From contig JAXGYZ010000008.1 of NCBI GenBank assembly GCA_040772005.1, positions 1-64,000 on the forward strand: a stretch of 64,000 bases of DNA. The letters are read 5' to 3'. The stretch comes from MWBF01 sp040772005 (GTDB taxonomy: Bacteria; Chloroflexota; Anaerolineae; CG2-30-64-16). The position numbers and the translations under genes are program-made. Positions 25,273-34,122 of this stretch are shown here, in pieces. The notes beneath the pieces are model-generated. The model searched no databases, was not told the origin of the DNA, and saw only the letters and a program-made list of their open reading frames with translations. How positions within the stretch are numbered: position 1 is the first letter of the stretch; each line of letters starts with the position of its first letter.

Positions 25273-26622
25273 CTAGATGTTCTTGGGCCCGAACTTCGGG
25301 TGGAAGTCCTTGTTGTAATACCCCCACCGGGTCTGCGGCCGCTTGCGATAGCCCCAGGTCTCCAGGGCTGCGCGGAGCTCGGGATGACTCTGGGATGCGA
25401 CGTCCAGAGGGATGCCGGCCATCGCCGCATCGATTGCCTGGCGGAACGCCTTGGCGCCCGCGGTATAGCCCATCGGGTGGCCCAACATGCCGCCGCCCGC
25501 CATGAAGATCATGTCCGGCCCGTTCTCTGCGAGCATCACCTCGACCGCGCCGGGGTGGACGCCCGCGCCGGGCATCGGGAAGATCGGCTTGATGTGGTAG
25601 AACGGCGCGACCAGCGTCTGCGACACGCGCAGCGACTCTTCCACGGAGGCAACCGGGATGCTCGACCAGATGGAGGGAGTCAGCATCATGTCTGCACCGC
25701 TGAGGCGGCAGATCTTGGACAGCACCGGAAAATTGATGGTCGGCAGCAGCGCCAGCATGTGCGAGACGTGCAGCAGAATCGGCGCGGTGATCTGCGGGTC
25801 CTCAGCCAGCACGCGCAGGATGGATGGGCTTGCCGAGTATGCCAGCAGCAGGCCGGTCGCCCCCGCCCGGCAGGCGCGGCGGGCCTTCTCCTGAATGCGG
25901 TCGACCTCGTCGGTGATGCTGACCATGTAGAGGGTCTTGTGGCCGGTTTCCTTCTCGGCCTTCTCGAGTGCACGCAGCACGGCCTCAAGCCGCGCGTCGA
26001 ACGTGCAGTTTTCGAGCTCCGTACACATCTCGTCGTCTTTGCAGAGGTCTGCGCCGCCCAGCGCACTCTGGTATACCTGGTTGGCCGTCTCTTCGGGGGT
26101 CATGCCCATCTTCGGCTTGATGATCTGCAGCGTCAGCGGACGGTCATGGACGCCCAGGATTTCGCGCACGCCCGGTACGCCGAACTTGGGGCCACCGAAC
26201 TTCTTCGCCAGTTTCTCCGGGATATAGATGTCCAGCAGGCGCATGCTGGTCGGGAAGGCAAAGCAGTTGCCCGCGATGGAGAGCAAAAGCATCGGCACGT
26301 TGACGTTCACGTCCCAGGCGGCTGTCGAGAAGCCGAGCTGGATGACCGCCTTGCGGGTTCCCTTGGGCGCAGGAATCTCGTAGTAGCCCAGGACCTTGCT
26401 CATCAGGCGCTCGCGGACATCGTCCGTCAGTTCCTTCACATCCATCCAGCTCGATGTGGAGCCTTCTGCAGCCAGTCGTTCGACCTGGCCGAGATGATCG
26501 ATAAAGTCGCCGTCCTCAACCACGTCTTCGATGTAATACGTGCCGACGATGTAGTCGTCAGATGGAATGACGCTCTCCCACATGAAGTTGAACATATGCG
26601 GGTCGTACAGATGGGTGACCAT
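25273..26622 (-). CDS. RuBisCO-like protein (form IV)
   Basis: A 449-residue protein of the RuBisCO large-subunit superfamily. Kept: the TIM-barrel Lys169 in IIKPKMG, the metal-site LCKDDE (Lys195, Asp197, Glu198), a His-rich HVSH segment (285-288) and the phosphate loop AGGGMLGHP (375-383). Changed: the loop-6 region (315-325, TPSIWSSIPVA) has no lysine equivalent to Lys334, and the SGGxH serine block reads GAGVHPG. It therefore cannot be a carboxylase of the known kind. Relatives act as enolases, isomerases, decarboxylases or transcarboxylases on phosphorylated keto compounds. The start at 26622 has AAGGAG upstream. It sits between glycosidase-like genes and an E1/E2 complex. Confidence 0.92.
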   Translation of the reverse strand: MVTHLYDPHMFNFMWESVIPSDDYIVGTYYIEDVVEDGDFIDHLGQVERLAAEGSTSSWMDVKELTDDVRERLMSKVLGYYEIPAPKGTRKAVIQLGFSTAAWDVNVNVPMLLLSIAGNCFAFPTSMRLLDIYIPEKLAKKFGGPKFGVPGVREILGVHDRPLTLQIIKPKMGMTPEETANQVYQSALGGADLCKDDEMCTELENCTFDARLEAVLRALEKAEKETGHKTLYMVSITDEVDRIQEKARRACRAGATGLLLAYSASPSILRVLAEDPQITAPILLHVSHMLALLPTINFPVLSKICRLSGADMMLTPSIWSSIPVASVEESLRVSQTLVAPFYHIKPIFPMPGAGVHPGAVEVMLAENGPDMIFMAGGGMLGHPMGYTAGAKAFRQAIDAAMAGIPLDVASQSHPELRAALETWGYRKRPQTRWGYYNKDFHPKFGPKNI

Positions 26623-26664
26623 GAGTGACTCCTTCAGGCTAGAGATGCAGGTTCGCAATGACTT

Positions 26665-28149
26665 TCAGTCTCGGTGCGCCTTTTTGATGCGTATCAGAAG
26701 GTCGTGAGTGAAGGCCGGAACCTCCAGTGTGACGCCCGGCCCGCCCTGGAACCTCGTATAGGGCGAGCAGACGCCGGTCTTGGGATCGTAAGCCGCCGTG
26801 CCATATTCGGCTGCGGGCAGGTCCAGGCCCAGCCTGCCTGCAATGGGTTGTCCCACCCCCGCCTCATCAAGCTCGCGCTCGTCGGCCAGGTAGATGCAGA
26901 TATCCTCACCCGGCACGCCGAAGACCGCTTCCATCGCGTGCGCGGGCAGGGCCGTTACCATGCCGGGCAGCGGCCTGGCCTGCACCAGGTCGAGCGAATG
27001 GATGAACTCGGAGAGGTGTTTCATCCACGACCGAATGTGTTTCCGGGAGGCGGGCGTGCCCTTCTCACAGTAGTTGATGATCGAGAAGTCGATGTAATCG
27101 TAATGTCCGCCGCTCAACAGCGTCGTCCAGGCTCGCTTGCGGTGGATGGTCCACCCGTCATAGTCCTTGTACTGGCTGGCGACGTTGTCTTCGTCCAGGT
27201 TGAGGGGCTTGGGCTCCGCATACGTTGCCAGGCAGTAATCCCGCACTGCCCGCAGCTTGAGTTGCTTCGACATGAAGCCGCCCTGATCGTAGCTCACCCC
27301 CCGGTAGGTCAGGCCGGGCAGGGGGTGCATGTTGACGACATCGTAGGGCATTTTGTCGAAGGTGCGATCCGAAGACTGCTCCCACGGCTCATACCGGAAT
27401 GCTTCCTGCCCTACGATGAGGTGCCGGTTCGGCAGCTTCGCCTCGGTCTCGCGGATCACCGCTGCCAGCGCGCACAGCCAGTCATTCACTTCTGCCTGGT
27501 CGGGGTTGGCGGGTCCCCCCGGCGCGTTGCCGCCGGGCTCGTTGCAGATCTCGTAGATGATGTTGTCATAACTATTGAGCTCGGTGACGATGCGGCGGAC
27601 ATGCTGCACCTGCCGCTCGAACAATCGGGGATGCCGGCGGCTCAGGTAGTCAGGCCACTCGATTTCCTCCAGCTCGTTGACGTTGTTCTTCGCGTTCAGC
27701 GGATTGAGCGCCCAGACGGCCGGCGCGTAGGTGTTGCTGAGGAGCACGACCTCGACGATGATGCCGGCCTCGGAAGCGAGCGACAGGAATTGGTGCAACC
27801 GGACGAAGAACTCCGCGTTCGGCCGGTCGAGGTCGAACTTCGGCTCGCCGTCCAGGGCACGGCCCGGACCGGTGCGCTCGAAGGGCGCGATGTAATCGGG
27901 CGATTCCGGCTTGCATGTGCTATACGGGTTGACCGCGCTCTGCAGCTCGCGGAACAGCATGAACAGCCGGGTCAGAGTCATCCGCTTATCGGCGGCATCC
28001 GCGAGGTAACGCTCGAACCGGAAGGGCCGGTTCATCACCGCACCGTAATGTTCGGTTGCAGTCACCAGCACCAGTGGTTTTCCCCGGAACTCGAACACTT
28101 TCGGATTCTCGGGATGGACGCGAATCGGCATCACACGGACCTGTTCCAT
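26665..28149 (-). CDS. Glycoside hydrolase clan A-like protein
   Basis: A 494-residue TIM-barrel protein. IIYEICNEPGG holds the Asn-Glu pair typical of the acid/base of clan GH-A enzymes (GH5-like). A second acidic candidate sits in LNLDEDNVASQ. A C-terminal beta domain (about 400-494, EVFGVPGEDICIYLADE) resembles those on glycosidases that act on plant side chains. No signal peptide, so a cytoplasmic substrate is implied. The start at 28149 (MEQVRVMP) has AGGCAGG. The exact GH family is not recognised. It is downstream of a DUF4038/GH140-like gene and upstream of the RuBisCO-like gene. Confidence 0.65.
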   Translation of the reverse strand: MEQVRVMPIRVHPENPKVFEFRGKPLVLVTATEHYGAVMNRPFRFERYLADAADKRMTLTRLFMLFRELQSAVNPYSTCKPESPDYIAPFERTGPGRALDGEPKFDLDRPNAEFFVRLHQFLSLASEAGIIVEVVLLSNTYAPAVWALNPLNAKNNVNELEEIEWPDYLSRRHPRLFERQVQHVRRIVTELNSYDNIIYEICNEPGGNAPGGPANPDQAEVNDWLCALAAVIRETEAKLPNRHLIVGQEAFRYEPWEQSSDRTFDKMPYDVVNMHPLPGLTYRGVSYDQGGFMSKQLKLRAVRDYCLATYAEPKPLNLDEDNVASQYKDYDGWTIHRKRAWTTLLSGGHYDYIDFSIINYCEKGTPASRKHIRSWMKHLSEFIHSLDLVQARPLPGMVTALPAHAMEAVFGVPGEDICIYLADERELDEAGVGQPIAGRLGLDLPAAEYGTAAYDPKTGVCSPYTRFQGGPGVTLEVPAFTHDLLIRIKKAHRD

Positions 28150-28180
28150 AGCACCTGCCTTTGGGGGCTGCATCTCATCA

Positions 28181-28240
28181 CACGCAAAGACGTAAAGAGC
28201 GCCAAGATAAGGATTTTCGCGTCCTTTGCGTCTTTGCGTG
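28181..28240. repeat. CACGCAAAGACG/CTTTGCGTG inverted repeat
   Basis: Arms CACGCAAAGACGTAAAG and CTTTGCGTCTTTGCGTG flank a 26-base loop in the 96-base gap between the two glycosidase-like genes. Confidence 0.75.
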
Positions 28241-28245
28241 AACGC

Positions 28246-29865
28246 TCAAACCGCTTCCAGCACGATCGCGTAGTCCTGGAAGACCGGCGGTTTCGGCACC
28301 TTGTAGTTGCCGTCCGCATCGCCCGAGACGATGCCCAGGTCGTGCTCCACGCCGGTCTTTGGATCGAAGAAGCAGGCGCGGTATTGCTGGCCCGGCTCCA
28401 GTCCCTTGACGAGCATCTTGCCGCTCCAGGCTGCCCAGATGCTGGCGGCAGGCGAATAGATCACCCGCACCTGGCCGGGGATGCCCGCAGCATAAGGCCC
28501 GACGCGATTCTCGCGCGTCTGGCAGGGCTCGATCCACTCGTGGTGTGTCTCGAAGCGCCACCACTCGTAGCGTTCGAGCAGCCGCTTGGCCAGGCCGATC
28601 TGTCCTGAGCCGGGCAGCCTGTACGCATCATCCCACGGCGGGCCGCCCCAGGCGCTGCCGTGCGGTGACGCACCGTACGGGCGGTCGCGGCGGTTGAGCT
28701 GCCAGATGCCGTTGGCCCCGTAGGTATGCCCCGCCGCGCCGGTCAGCATGACGGTCCAGAAGATAAACCGCTGGATTTCCTCCCGGCTCGACTCCATGAT
28801 GCCTTCGTAGTTGACCTCACCCACCAGCACGGGCAGCTTGGGCTCGTGCGCCAGCGAGTCTTCCACGAGGTTGACCGTATTGGCAAGGCTGGCGTGGCCG
28901 CCGTGACCCGTCTGCAGCATGTCCACATCGAGGACCGCGGGCTCGCTCACCTGGTCGTGGCCCAGGCTGGTCGGATGGATGGTGACCGGGTTCTTGTGCC
29001 CGTCAAGCGAGCTGATATAGCGCGCGATCTCGGTCCACCGGCCGCGCAGCTCGGCCCGCTTGGCCTCTTCCTGGCCGGCCGGCGGGTGCTTCAGGTAGTA
29101 GAACATGAGCGCTTCGCCTGCCACGCACCAGACGACCGGGTATGCGCCCCAGCGCGCAACGAGATTGCGCCAGTGCTTCCTGATGACGTCATCGCCTGCG
29201 AAGTCCAGGTAGTAGCCCCAGCAGCCGACGATGCACGGCACGATGCCCGCCCGGACCAGGTAGGCGATCTTCAGGTCCGCCGCGTCGAAGTAGGCCGGAA
29301 CGATGCGGCTCCAGTCGCGTTCCCAGGGGTAGCCTGCCTCGTTGGCCCCGCGTTCGTCAAAGGCGTCCATGTCCGGATACAACCCTGCCACGATCTGGAC
29401 CAGCGTGAACCCCTTGGCTAGCCGGTCGGCCGCCAGCTCACGGAACTCATCCGGCCACTGGAGCCGTTTGCACAGCCCCATCCACCAGGTATCGCCCAGC
29501 CAGAAGAAGGGCTTGCCGTCCGCGTGCTGGAGGTGCCGGCGATCGGCCGCCATCTGGAGCGGTCCATGCACCAGCAGCGGGTTGTCTCCCTCATAAGCCG
29601 TGACCTCCACGCTGCCTTCGATGCCGTGCAGGTCGGTGTTGCCGGCGTCGGAACAGACCGTCTTGAAGTGATGGAGGCCGGTGGCTGTGGACGAATAGCG
29701 GAAGCCCCACCTCTGGCCGCCCGCCCAGAATGCCGGGACCTTCCAGGTCTTGCCATCGGGAGCGGTGAAGACGGCGTCCAATTCGATGTCGTTGAACGGG
29801 TCGGCGTAGGACTTGCCGGACGTGAGCTGCCACTCGGCAATCTGGTTCTGCGGAACGCGCTGCAC
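28246..29865 (-). CDS. DUF5060/DUF4038 glycosidase-like protein (GH140-like)
   Basis: A 539-residue protein with a DUF5060-like beta domain (about 8-75, FNDIELDAVFTAPDGKTW), a DUF4038-like TIM barrel (about 95-430, KPFFWLGDTWWMG) and a C-terminal collagen-binding-like beta domain. This order matches GH140, whose known member is an apiosidase of pectin rhamnogalacturonan II. The general block GEVNYEG fits the second catalytic acid. At the first acid position the usual Gly-Gly-Asp appears as VAGEA, so the nucleophile or acid may have changed. The start is GTG at 29865, with AAGGAG 8 bases upstream. No signal peptide is seen. It is 23 bases after the isomerase gene. Confidence 0.72.
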   Translation of the reverse strand: MQRVPQNQIAEWQLTSGKSYADPFNDIELDAVFTAPDGKTWKVPAFWAGGQRWGFRYSSTATGLHHFKTVCSDAGNTDLHGIEGSVEVTAYEGDNPLLVHGPLQMAADRRHLQHADGKPFFWLGDTWWMGLCKRLQWPDEFRELAADRLAKGFTLVQIVAGLYPDMDAFDERGANEAGYPWERDWSRIVPAYFDAADLKIAYLVRAGIVPCIVGCWGYYLDFAGDDVIRKHWRNLVARWGAYPVVWCVAGEALMFYYLKHPPAGQEEAKRAELRGRWTEIARYISSLDGHKNPVTIHPTSLGHDQVSEPAVLDVDMLQTGHGGHASLANTVNLVEDSLAHEPKLPVLVGEVNYEGIMESSREEIQRFIFWTVMLTGAAGHTYGANGIWQLNRRDRPYGASPHGSAWGGPPWDDAYRLPGSGQIGLAKRLLERYEWWRFETHHEWIEPCQTRENRVGPYAAGIPGQVRVIYSPAASIWAAWSGKMLVKGLEPGQQYRACFFDPKTGVEHDLGIVSGDADGNYKVPKPPVFQDYAIVLEAV

Positions 29866-29888
29866 TTTGACACTCCTTGTATGGACAG

Positions 29889-30872
29889 TTATTCGAGAAG
29901 CGCCTCGCGCACCAGCGCGGTCGCTTCCATGGCATCGCCGCTGGCGATGACCGCTCCGAGGCGCTCCCGACCGATCTTATCTAGCAGTCCGTGGAGGCCC
30001 TGGATCCACTTGATGCTTTCGGTCGCCGCGCGAATGCCCTTTTCACGATAGGGGAAGATGTCCAGGGCATACCAGCCGGCGTAGTTCATGCGGTCGAGCC
30101 AGTACAGCAGTTCGAGCATCTCGACCGTGTGGACCGAACCGACCGTCATGTCGTCGTCCCACAGCCGCCAGTTGTCGTTGAAGTGCATGTAGAAGAGCTT
30201 GTTGCCGAAATACTGGAGCAGCGCAGCCGATTCGGCAGCGTTCTCGTAGGCCATCAGCGCGTGGCCGACGTCGATCATGGCGCCGACGTTGGGGCGGTTG
30301 ACCTTGTCGAGGAGGAGCAGCGTCTTGCCCACGGTGCCGATGAAGCAGTGGGTGCGCGGTTCCTTCGGCTTGTATTCGAGCACGAGATTCACGTCGGGCA
30401 CGTGCTCGGCGCAGGCGATGGTGCCCTCGATGATCCGGTCCCAGGCGGCAGGGAAGTCGGCCTGCAGCGGATAGTCGTAGCCGTCCTGCCCGAACCACAG
30501 GTCGACGACCTTGCAGTTGAGCTGTCGCGCCCATTCCATCGACTTCTGCACCTCATGGATGGCATCCCGGCGGATCTGCGGGTCGTTGGCCGCGAAGGAT
30601 CCCCAGCCCCACTTCCCGGAAGCCCAGATGTCGGGTGTAACGCAGGTGACTTCGAAGCCCGCATCGCGCACCTGGCGGCCGATCTGCTCCACGTTGCCGT
30701 CGTTGACGTGCCACAGGCCGACCAGTTCGACCCCGGTCAATCCTGGCACCTTTGTCGCAGCCTCGATCAGTTGGTCCGTGTTCAGACGCTCGCCGTAACC
30801 GGCCAACACATACCGGTCGGCGCCCGCGTTGAATGTGTTGATGTTTGCCGAAAACCGTGGTGTCGATGACAT
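29889..30872 (-). CDS. Sugar isomerase/epimerase (xylose isomerase-like TIM barrel)
   Basis: A 327-residue AP-endonuclease-2/xylose-isomerase-like protein. Metal-site candidates are the Glu in LVLEYKPKEPR, Asp in GAMIDVGHAL, His in LFYMHFNDNW and the late Asp in YALDIFPYR. The EYKPxEP block recalls L-rhamnose isomerases and related ketose/aldose isomerases. The start has an AAGGAGG. It directly follows the GntR gene and precedes the GH140-like gene, so it may isomerise the sugar released by that glycosidase. The substrate is not readable from sequence. Confidence 0.8.
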   Translation of the reverse strand: MSSTPRFSANINTFNAGADRYVLAGYGERLNTDQLIEAATKVPGLTGVELVGLWHVNDGNVEQIGRQVRDAGFEVTCVTPDIWASGKWGWGSFAANDPQIRRDAIHEVQKSMEWARQLNCKVVDLWFGQDGYDYPLQADFPAAWDRIIEGTIACAEHVPDVNLVLEYKPKEPRTHCFIGTVGKTLLLLDKVNRPNVGAMIDVGHALMAYENAAESAALLQYFGNKLFYMHFNDNWRLWDDDMTVGSVHTVEMLELLYWLDRMNYAGWYALDIFPYREKGIRAATESIKWIQGLHGLLDKIGRERLGAVIASGDAMEATALVREALLE

Positions 30873-30926
30873 CGTTTTCCTCCTTGGAACGCGCTTGGGG
30901 CAGCGGGCGCCCCCGGCCGAAAGGCT

Positions 30927-31667
30927 CTACAAGGATGGCCTGGATAAGGCCAGAACGAAATCGTATCGGTCTCCGCGCCAGGTCGCCTCCAGGTATTCGA
31001 CCGGTGTCCCGTTGGCCGCGTAGGTGATGCGTTCGGCCGCCATGACCGGCGCACCTTCGTCGATGCAGAGCAGCTTGGCCTCGGATTCGGTCGCCCCTCG
31101 TGCCCGCAACGTTTCGCGGCCCGACCAAAGGCGCAGCCCGTAACGGCCCTCGAGCAGCCGGTAGAGCGAGGCGCTCAGATCGTTCTCTTCGAGGCGGGGA
31201 CAGAGTGCAGCGGGCAGGTGGGCGATTTGCAGGCTGATAGGCGCATCCTCCACGACGCGCAGGCGCCTTAGTTCATATACGACCGCGCCATCCGCCAACT
31301 CCAGCGCGGCTGCGACGTGGGCATGGGCCGGCTCCTGCGTGACTGAGATGACGCGCGTGACCAATGACCAACCGCGCTGGCGCATATCCTCGGTGGTCGA
31401 GACGAGCAGGGTCAGGTCCTGTTCGAACCGCCGGGCTGGCGCAAACGAGCCGACACCCTTCTGCCGGTAAATCCAGCCGTCGCGTTCCAGCTCGTCCAGT
31501 GCATGGCGCACGGTCGCCCGGCTTAACCCGTAGCGTTCTGCCAGCTCGTTCTCGGAGGGCAGCTGGAAGACCTCATGCCTGGCCTGCTGCGCCACGATCT
31601 GATGGCGCAGCAGTTCGGCAAGCTGCTCGTAGTAGGGGAGATGGCTGGATCTGTCGATCGTAGACAT
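30927..31667 (-). CDS. GntR/HutC-family transcriptional regulator
   Basis: A 246-residue regulator. The winged helix-turn-helix (residues about 10-75) contains LPSENELAERYGLSRATVRHALDEL and the wing KGVGSFAP. A UTRA effector domain covers 95-240 (VYELRRLRVVEDAPISLQ). UTRA domains bind sugar phosphates or similar ligands. It is the first gene after promoter P2, whose operator overlaps the -10 box, so autorepression is likely. The same operator lies at P1 and P3, so it probably represses all three operons until an inducer accumulates. Confidence 0.9.
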   Translation of the reverse strand: MSTIDRSSHLPYYEQLAELLRHQIVAQQARHEVFQLPSENELAERYGLSRATVRHALDELERDGWIYRQKGVGSFAPARRFEQDLTLLVSTTEDMRQRGWSLVTRVISVTQEPAHAHVAAALELADGAVVYELRRLRVVEDAPISLQIAHLPAALCPRLEENDLSASLYRLLEGRYGLRLWSGRETLRARGATESEAKLLCIDEGAPVMAAERITYAANGTPVEYLEATWRGDRYDFVLALSRPSL

Positions 31668-31713
31668 GGCGCCGCCTCACTATGACGGACTTACTCACTG
31701 TTAAACTTGTGTG

Positions 31714-31753
31714 CTTGTGCGTACAAGATAGCACTTCGGCCTATGCTTGTCAA
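31714..31753 (-). promoter_or_regulatory. Promoter P2 with GntR-type operator
   Basis: Minus strand: TTGACA (31748-31753), 17-bp spacer, TATCTT (31725-31730). The perfect inverted repeat CTTGTGCGTACAAG (31714-31727) overlaps the -10 box. P2 reads into the GntR gene and the run of genes to 21716. The spacing and boxes match P3. Confidence 0.8.
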
Positions 31754-31773
31754 GTGTCAAGACCAGCGTGAGT

Positions 31774-31826
31774 GTCCAACGTTACAAACCTGGTTCCTCG
31801 AAGGAACCGGGTTTGTAACGCTGGAC
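31774..31826. terminator. Long hairpin at end of the P3 operon
   Basis: An 18-bp stem with one G-T pair (CGTTACAAACCTGGTTCC and its partner), extended outward by GTCCA/TGGAC, sits after the DUF6259-like gene and just before P2. No T-tract follows, so intrinsic termination is unproven; position argues for insulation of the two operons. Confidence 0.5.
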
Positions 31827-31875
31827 AGTTGTGAACCAGCATGGTTCCCCAGTATCGAGGTGGCGGACATGGCGC

Positions 31876-34089
31876 TTACATGCTGCTCAGTAGGACACAG
31901 CCAAGCGGCGGCACCGTGACGGGCACGAGGTCGCCGTTGAATACCTGATCTTGCCCGGCCGATGTCCAGAGCCGGATGCTTGCGCCGAGCCGCGCGTCAC
32001 GCACGTTCACCGGCTGCGCCTCAGTCGTCCAGTTGGTGAGCACAACGCCGTGGCGCCCATCAGGTGCGCGCCAGGCCGAGTCGAACACGGCAGGGATGCA
32101 ATGGCTCTTCCCGTGCTCCGTCCACTCGATATTCCTCACACCGTCCACCTGCGCGGGCCGCAGCATCCGCCCGTACACCAGGAAGCCCTTGCCCGGCCCC
32201 CGACGCAGCGCCGTCACCGTGCGGATCATTTCGAGCGCGTCGTCGTTGCTGCCCACCTTCGGCTCCCACGGCGCCCAGTTGGCCGTATCCTTGTTCAGCA
32301 GCGTGCCGTCGCCGATCATCACCGCGCCGGGAATCTCGCCGTACACGCAGTTCGTTGCGTTCCGAATCGGCAGGTGGTAAGGCTCCGGTGAGTTCCCCAT
32401 CATGCCCTGGATTACGATGCACTCGTGGAACAGGAACTGGTACAGCGGGATAAAGTCGCGGCCATAGCCCGGCGGGAACACCCGCATGTCGGTCTCCTGG
32501 AACAGCGGCAGGCAGCACTCGTTGACTCCTGCCTCTGCGGAGTTGATGACATCCGTCTCGCCCGCAGCACGCGCGGCCTGCTGGAACTCACCGATGATCT
32601 GTTCCATCCTGGCGAGCATCCATTTGCCCGGTATCGGCGGGTGTTCGTGATCGGCTGCAAAACAGGCGAAAGTCGTCGCGCCGCAGTTCTGGTCGAAGAA
32701 CTGGATCGACTCCCATCCCCAACCGATCAGGCGCTTCACGAAGTCGACCGCAATCTCCCGCGTCATGTCGGTGCCGAGGCAGCAGGGGTGGCTCGGCCGC
32801 CAGCTTTGGTCCCAGTTTTCACGCCACATCGAGCCGTCGGCCTCCCGGCAGACGCTCCGGGCGCCCTCGCGCTGCTTGAAGTAGTCCCGGCCGTCGTAGC
32901 CGTTCCAGAGATGGCCGGTGACCCACCGCGAGCCATTGCAGAAGGAGCCGATGTGCCAGCCGCGCGCCCGCGCCTGGCGTGCCAGCTCGGTCGCGCCCTC
33001 GTCGCCCCCCACCGGGGGGAAACAGTCCGGGTACACCCACGACGCAGCCCGCTCCCATCCCATCAGGACCGCTACCACCGGCGCCTCGACGCGGTCGGAA
33101 ACCTGTTGCAGCAGGGGGATGCACTTGTCAGGGTAGGGCAGGAACTCCTGGATCGGAAACACCGGTCCGTCGTCGAGAACGCCTTGCGGCCGGATGGTGA
33201 TGTAGACCGGTGAGTCCAGCAGCCAGTCCGGCACGTCCTGCCGCTGGGAGAGCGGCACGGCCCATTTCTGCTGCAACGTCCAATCACGATACATGCCCGC
33301 TGCATCGTACCAATCGCCCGTGAAGCTGCGGAGCACCGTATCGTACTCGAGTGTGCGTGAGCCGTCCGTGGGCCAGTCGCCTACGTGCGAGACGCCCATA
33401 CGGACGCCCGGATCGCGGTGCAGGGCGCGAAACCGCTTGACGTTGCCGGCGGTGTCATGGCACGCCAGGTAGAGCCCGCACCGGTCGTTATAGTAGGCCA
33501 GGAATTGCGCGAATTGGCTGCCGGGATAGTGATCGAGGTCGCCGTTGTGGCCGGCGAACTCCCACGCACGCCAGCTATCCGGCGTCAATTTCCGCGAGAG
33601 GTGGGTCTCCGGATCATCTGCGCGGATGAGCCGTCCGTTCCAGTAGGGCAGCAGAATCGCCTCGCTGCCCTGCGCGCCGCCGAGGTCGTAGGGGCAGACG
33701 ATGAACGGATATTGCACGTCCACGATTTCCAGGCCCGCCCGGTTGTCCAGCCGGATGCCCCAATGGCTGCACGGATCATCTGGCGCCACGTCCACCGTGC
33801 ATGTCACGGCAAGGTCTTGCCCGGCCAACCGGCGGAAGGACATCGTCACGGCTCGGCGCCCTCCATCCTGGGTGACCTCGACGGCCACTTCCTCCGCCTC
33901 AGTTGAGCCGAGCAGCCGATACTGCCGGTCTGCGTCGAGATAGCCGATCACGAAGACCGGATGATCGGGGCCCGGCGCGACAAACTCCTGATCGGGCGTG
34001 GCCTTGCTGCGCAGCGACACCAGCCGGCCTGTCGCCGCGTCAAAGATGAGGGTGTCCTGCGCGGTTGTGAGGGTGATGGATTCAGACAT
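31876..34089 (-). CDS. DUF6259-like putative glycosidase
   Basis: A 737-residue protein. An N-terminal beta-sandwich (about 1-270, opening ESITLTTAQDTLIFDAATG) resembles the lectin-like domain of retaining glycosidases. A TIM barrel follows (about 290-640), with blocks SIQFFDQNCGATTFACF and DVINSAEAGVNE that could supply carboxylate catalysts. A small C-terminal beta domain ends it. The organisation resembles GH36/GH31-like and DUF6259 proteins. No signal peptide is visible. It is the third gene of the P3 operon, 33 bases after a UroD-like gene. Substrate unknown. Confidence 0.6.
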   Translation of the reverse strand: MSESITLTTAQDTLIFDAATGRLVSLRSKATPDQEFVAPGPDHPVFVIGYLDADRQYRLLGSTEAEEVAVEVTQDGGRRAVTMSFRRLAGQDLAVTCTVDVAPDDPCSHWGIRLDNRAGLEIVDVQYPFIVCPYDLGGAQGSEAILLPYWNGRLIRADDPETHLSRKLTPDSWRAWEFAGHNGDLDHYPGSQFAQFLAYYNDRCGLYLACHDTAGNVKRFRALHRDPGVRMGVSHVGDWPTDGSRTLEYDTVLRSFTGDWYDAAGMYRDWTLQQKWAVPLSQRQDVPDWLLDSPVYITIRPQGVLDDGPVFPIQEFLPYPDKCIPLLQQVSDRVEAPVVAVLMGWERAASWVYPDCFPPVGGDEGATELARQARARGWHIGSFCNGSRWVTGHLWNGYDGRDYFKQREGARSVCREADGSMWRENWDQSWRPSHPCCLGTDMTREIAVDFVKRLIGWGWESIQFFDQNCGATTFACFAADHEHPPIPGKWMLARMEQIIGEFQQAARAAGETDVINSAEAGVNECCLPLFQETDMRVFPPGYGRDFIPLYQFLFHECIVIQGMMGNSPEPYHLPIRNATNCVYGEIPGAVMIGDGTLLNKDTANWAPWEPKVGSNDDALEMIRTVTALRRGPGKGFLVYGRMLRPAQVDGVRNIEWTEHGKSHCIPAVFDSAWRAPDGRHGVVLTNWTTEAQPVNVRDARLGASIRLWTSAGQDQVFNGDLVPVTVPPLGCVLLSSM

Positions 34090-34122
34090 GTGAAGCTCCG
34101 ATCCGGGGATATCTCCGAGTCG

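Noticed and set aside
25273..26622. Genuine RuBisCO large subunit
   Set aside because: Loop-6 lysine and the SGGxH serine are missing. No phosphoribulokinase or other Calvin-cycle gene is in the window.
26674..28608. 644-codon open frame on the plus strand across two glycosidase-like genes
   Set aside because: It crosses a gene gap and repeat, reads antisense to two conserved proteins and shows no motif.
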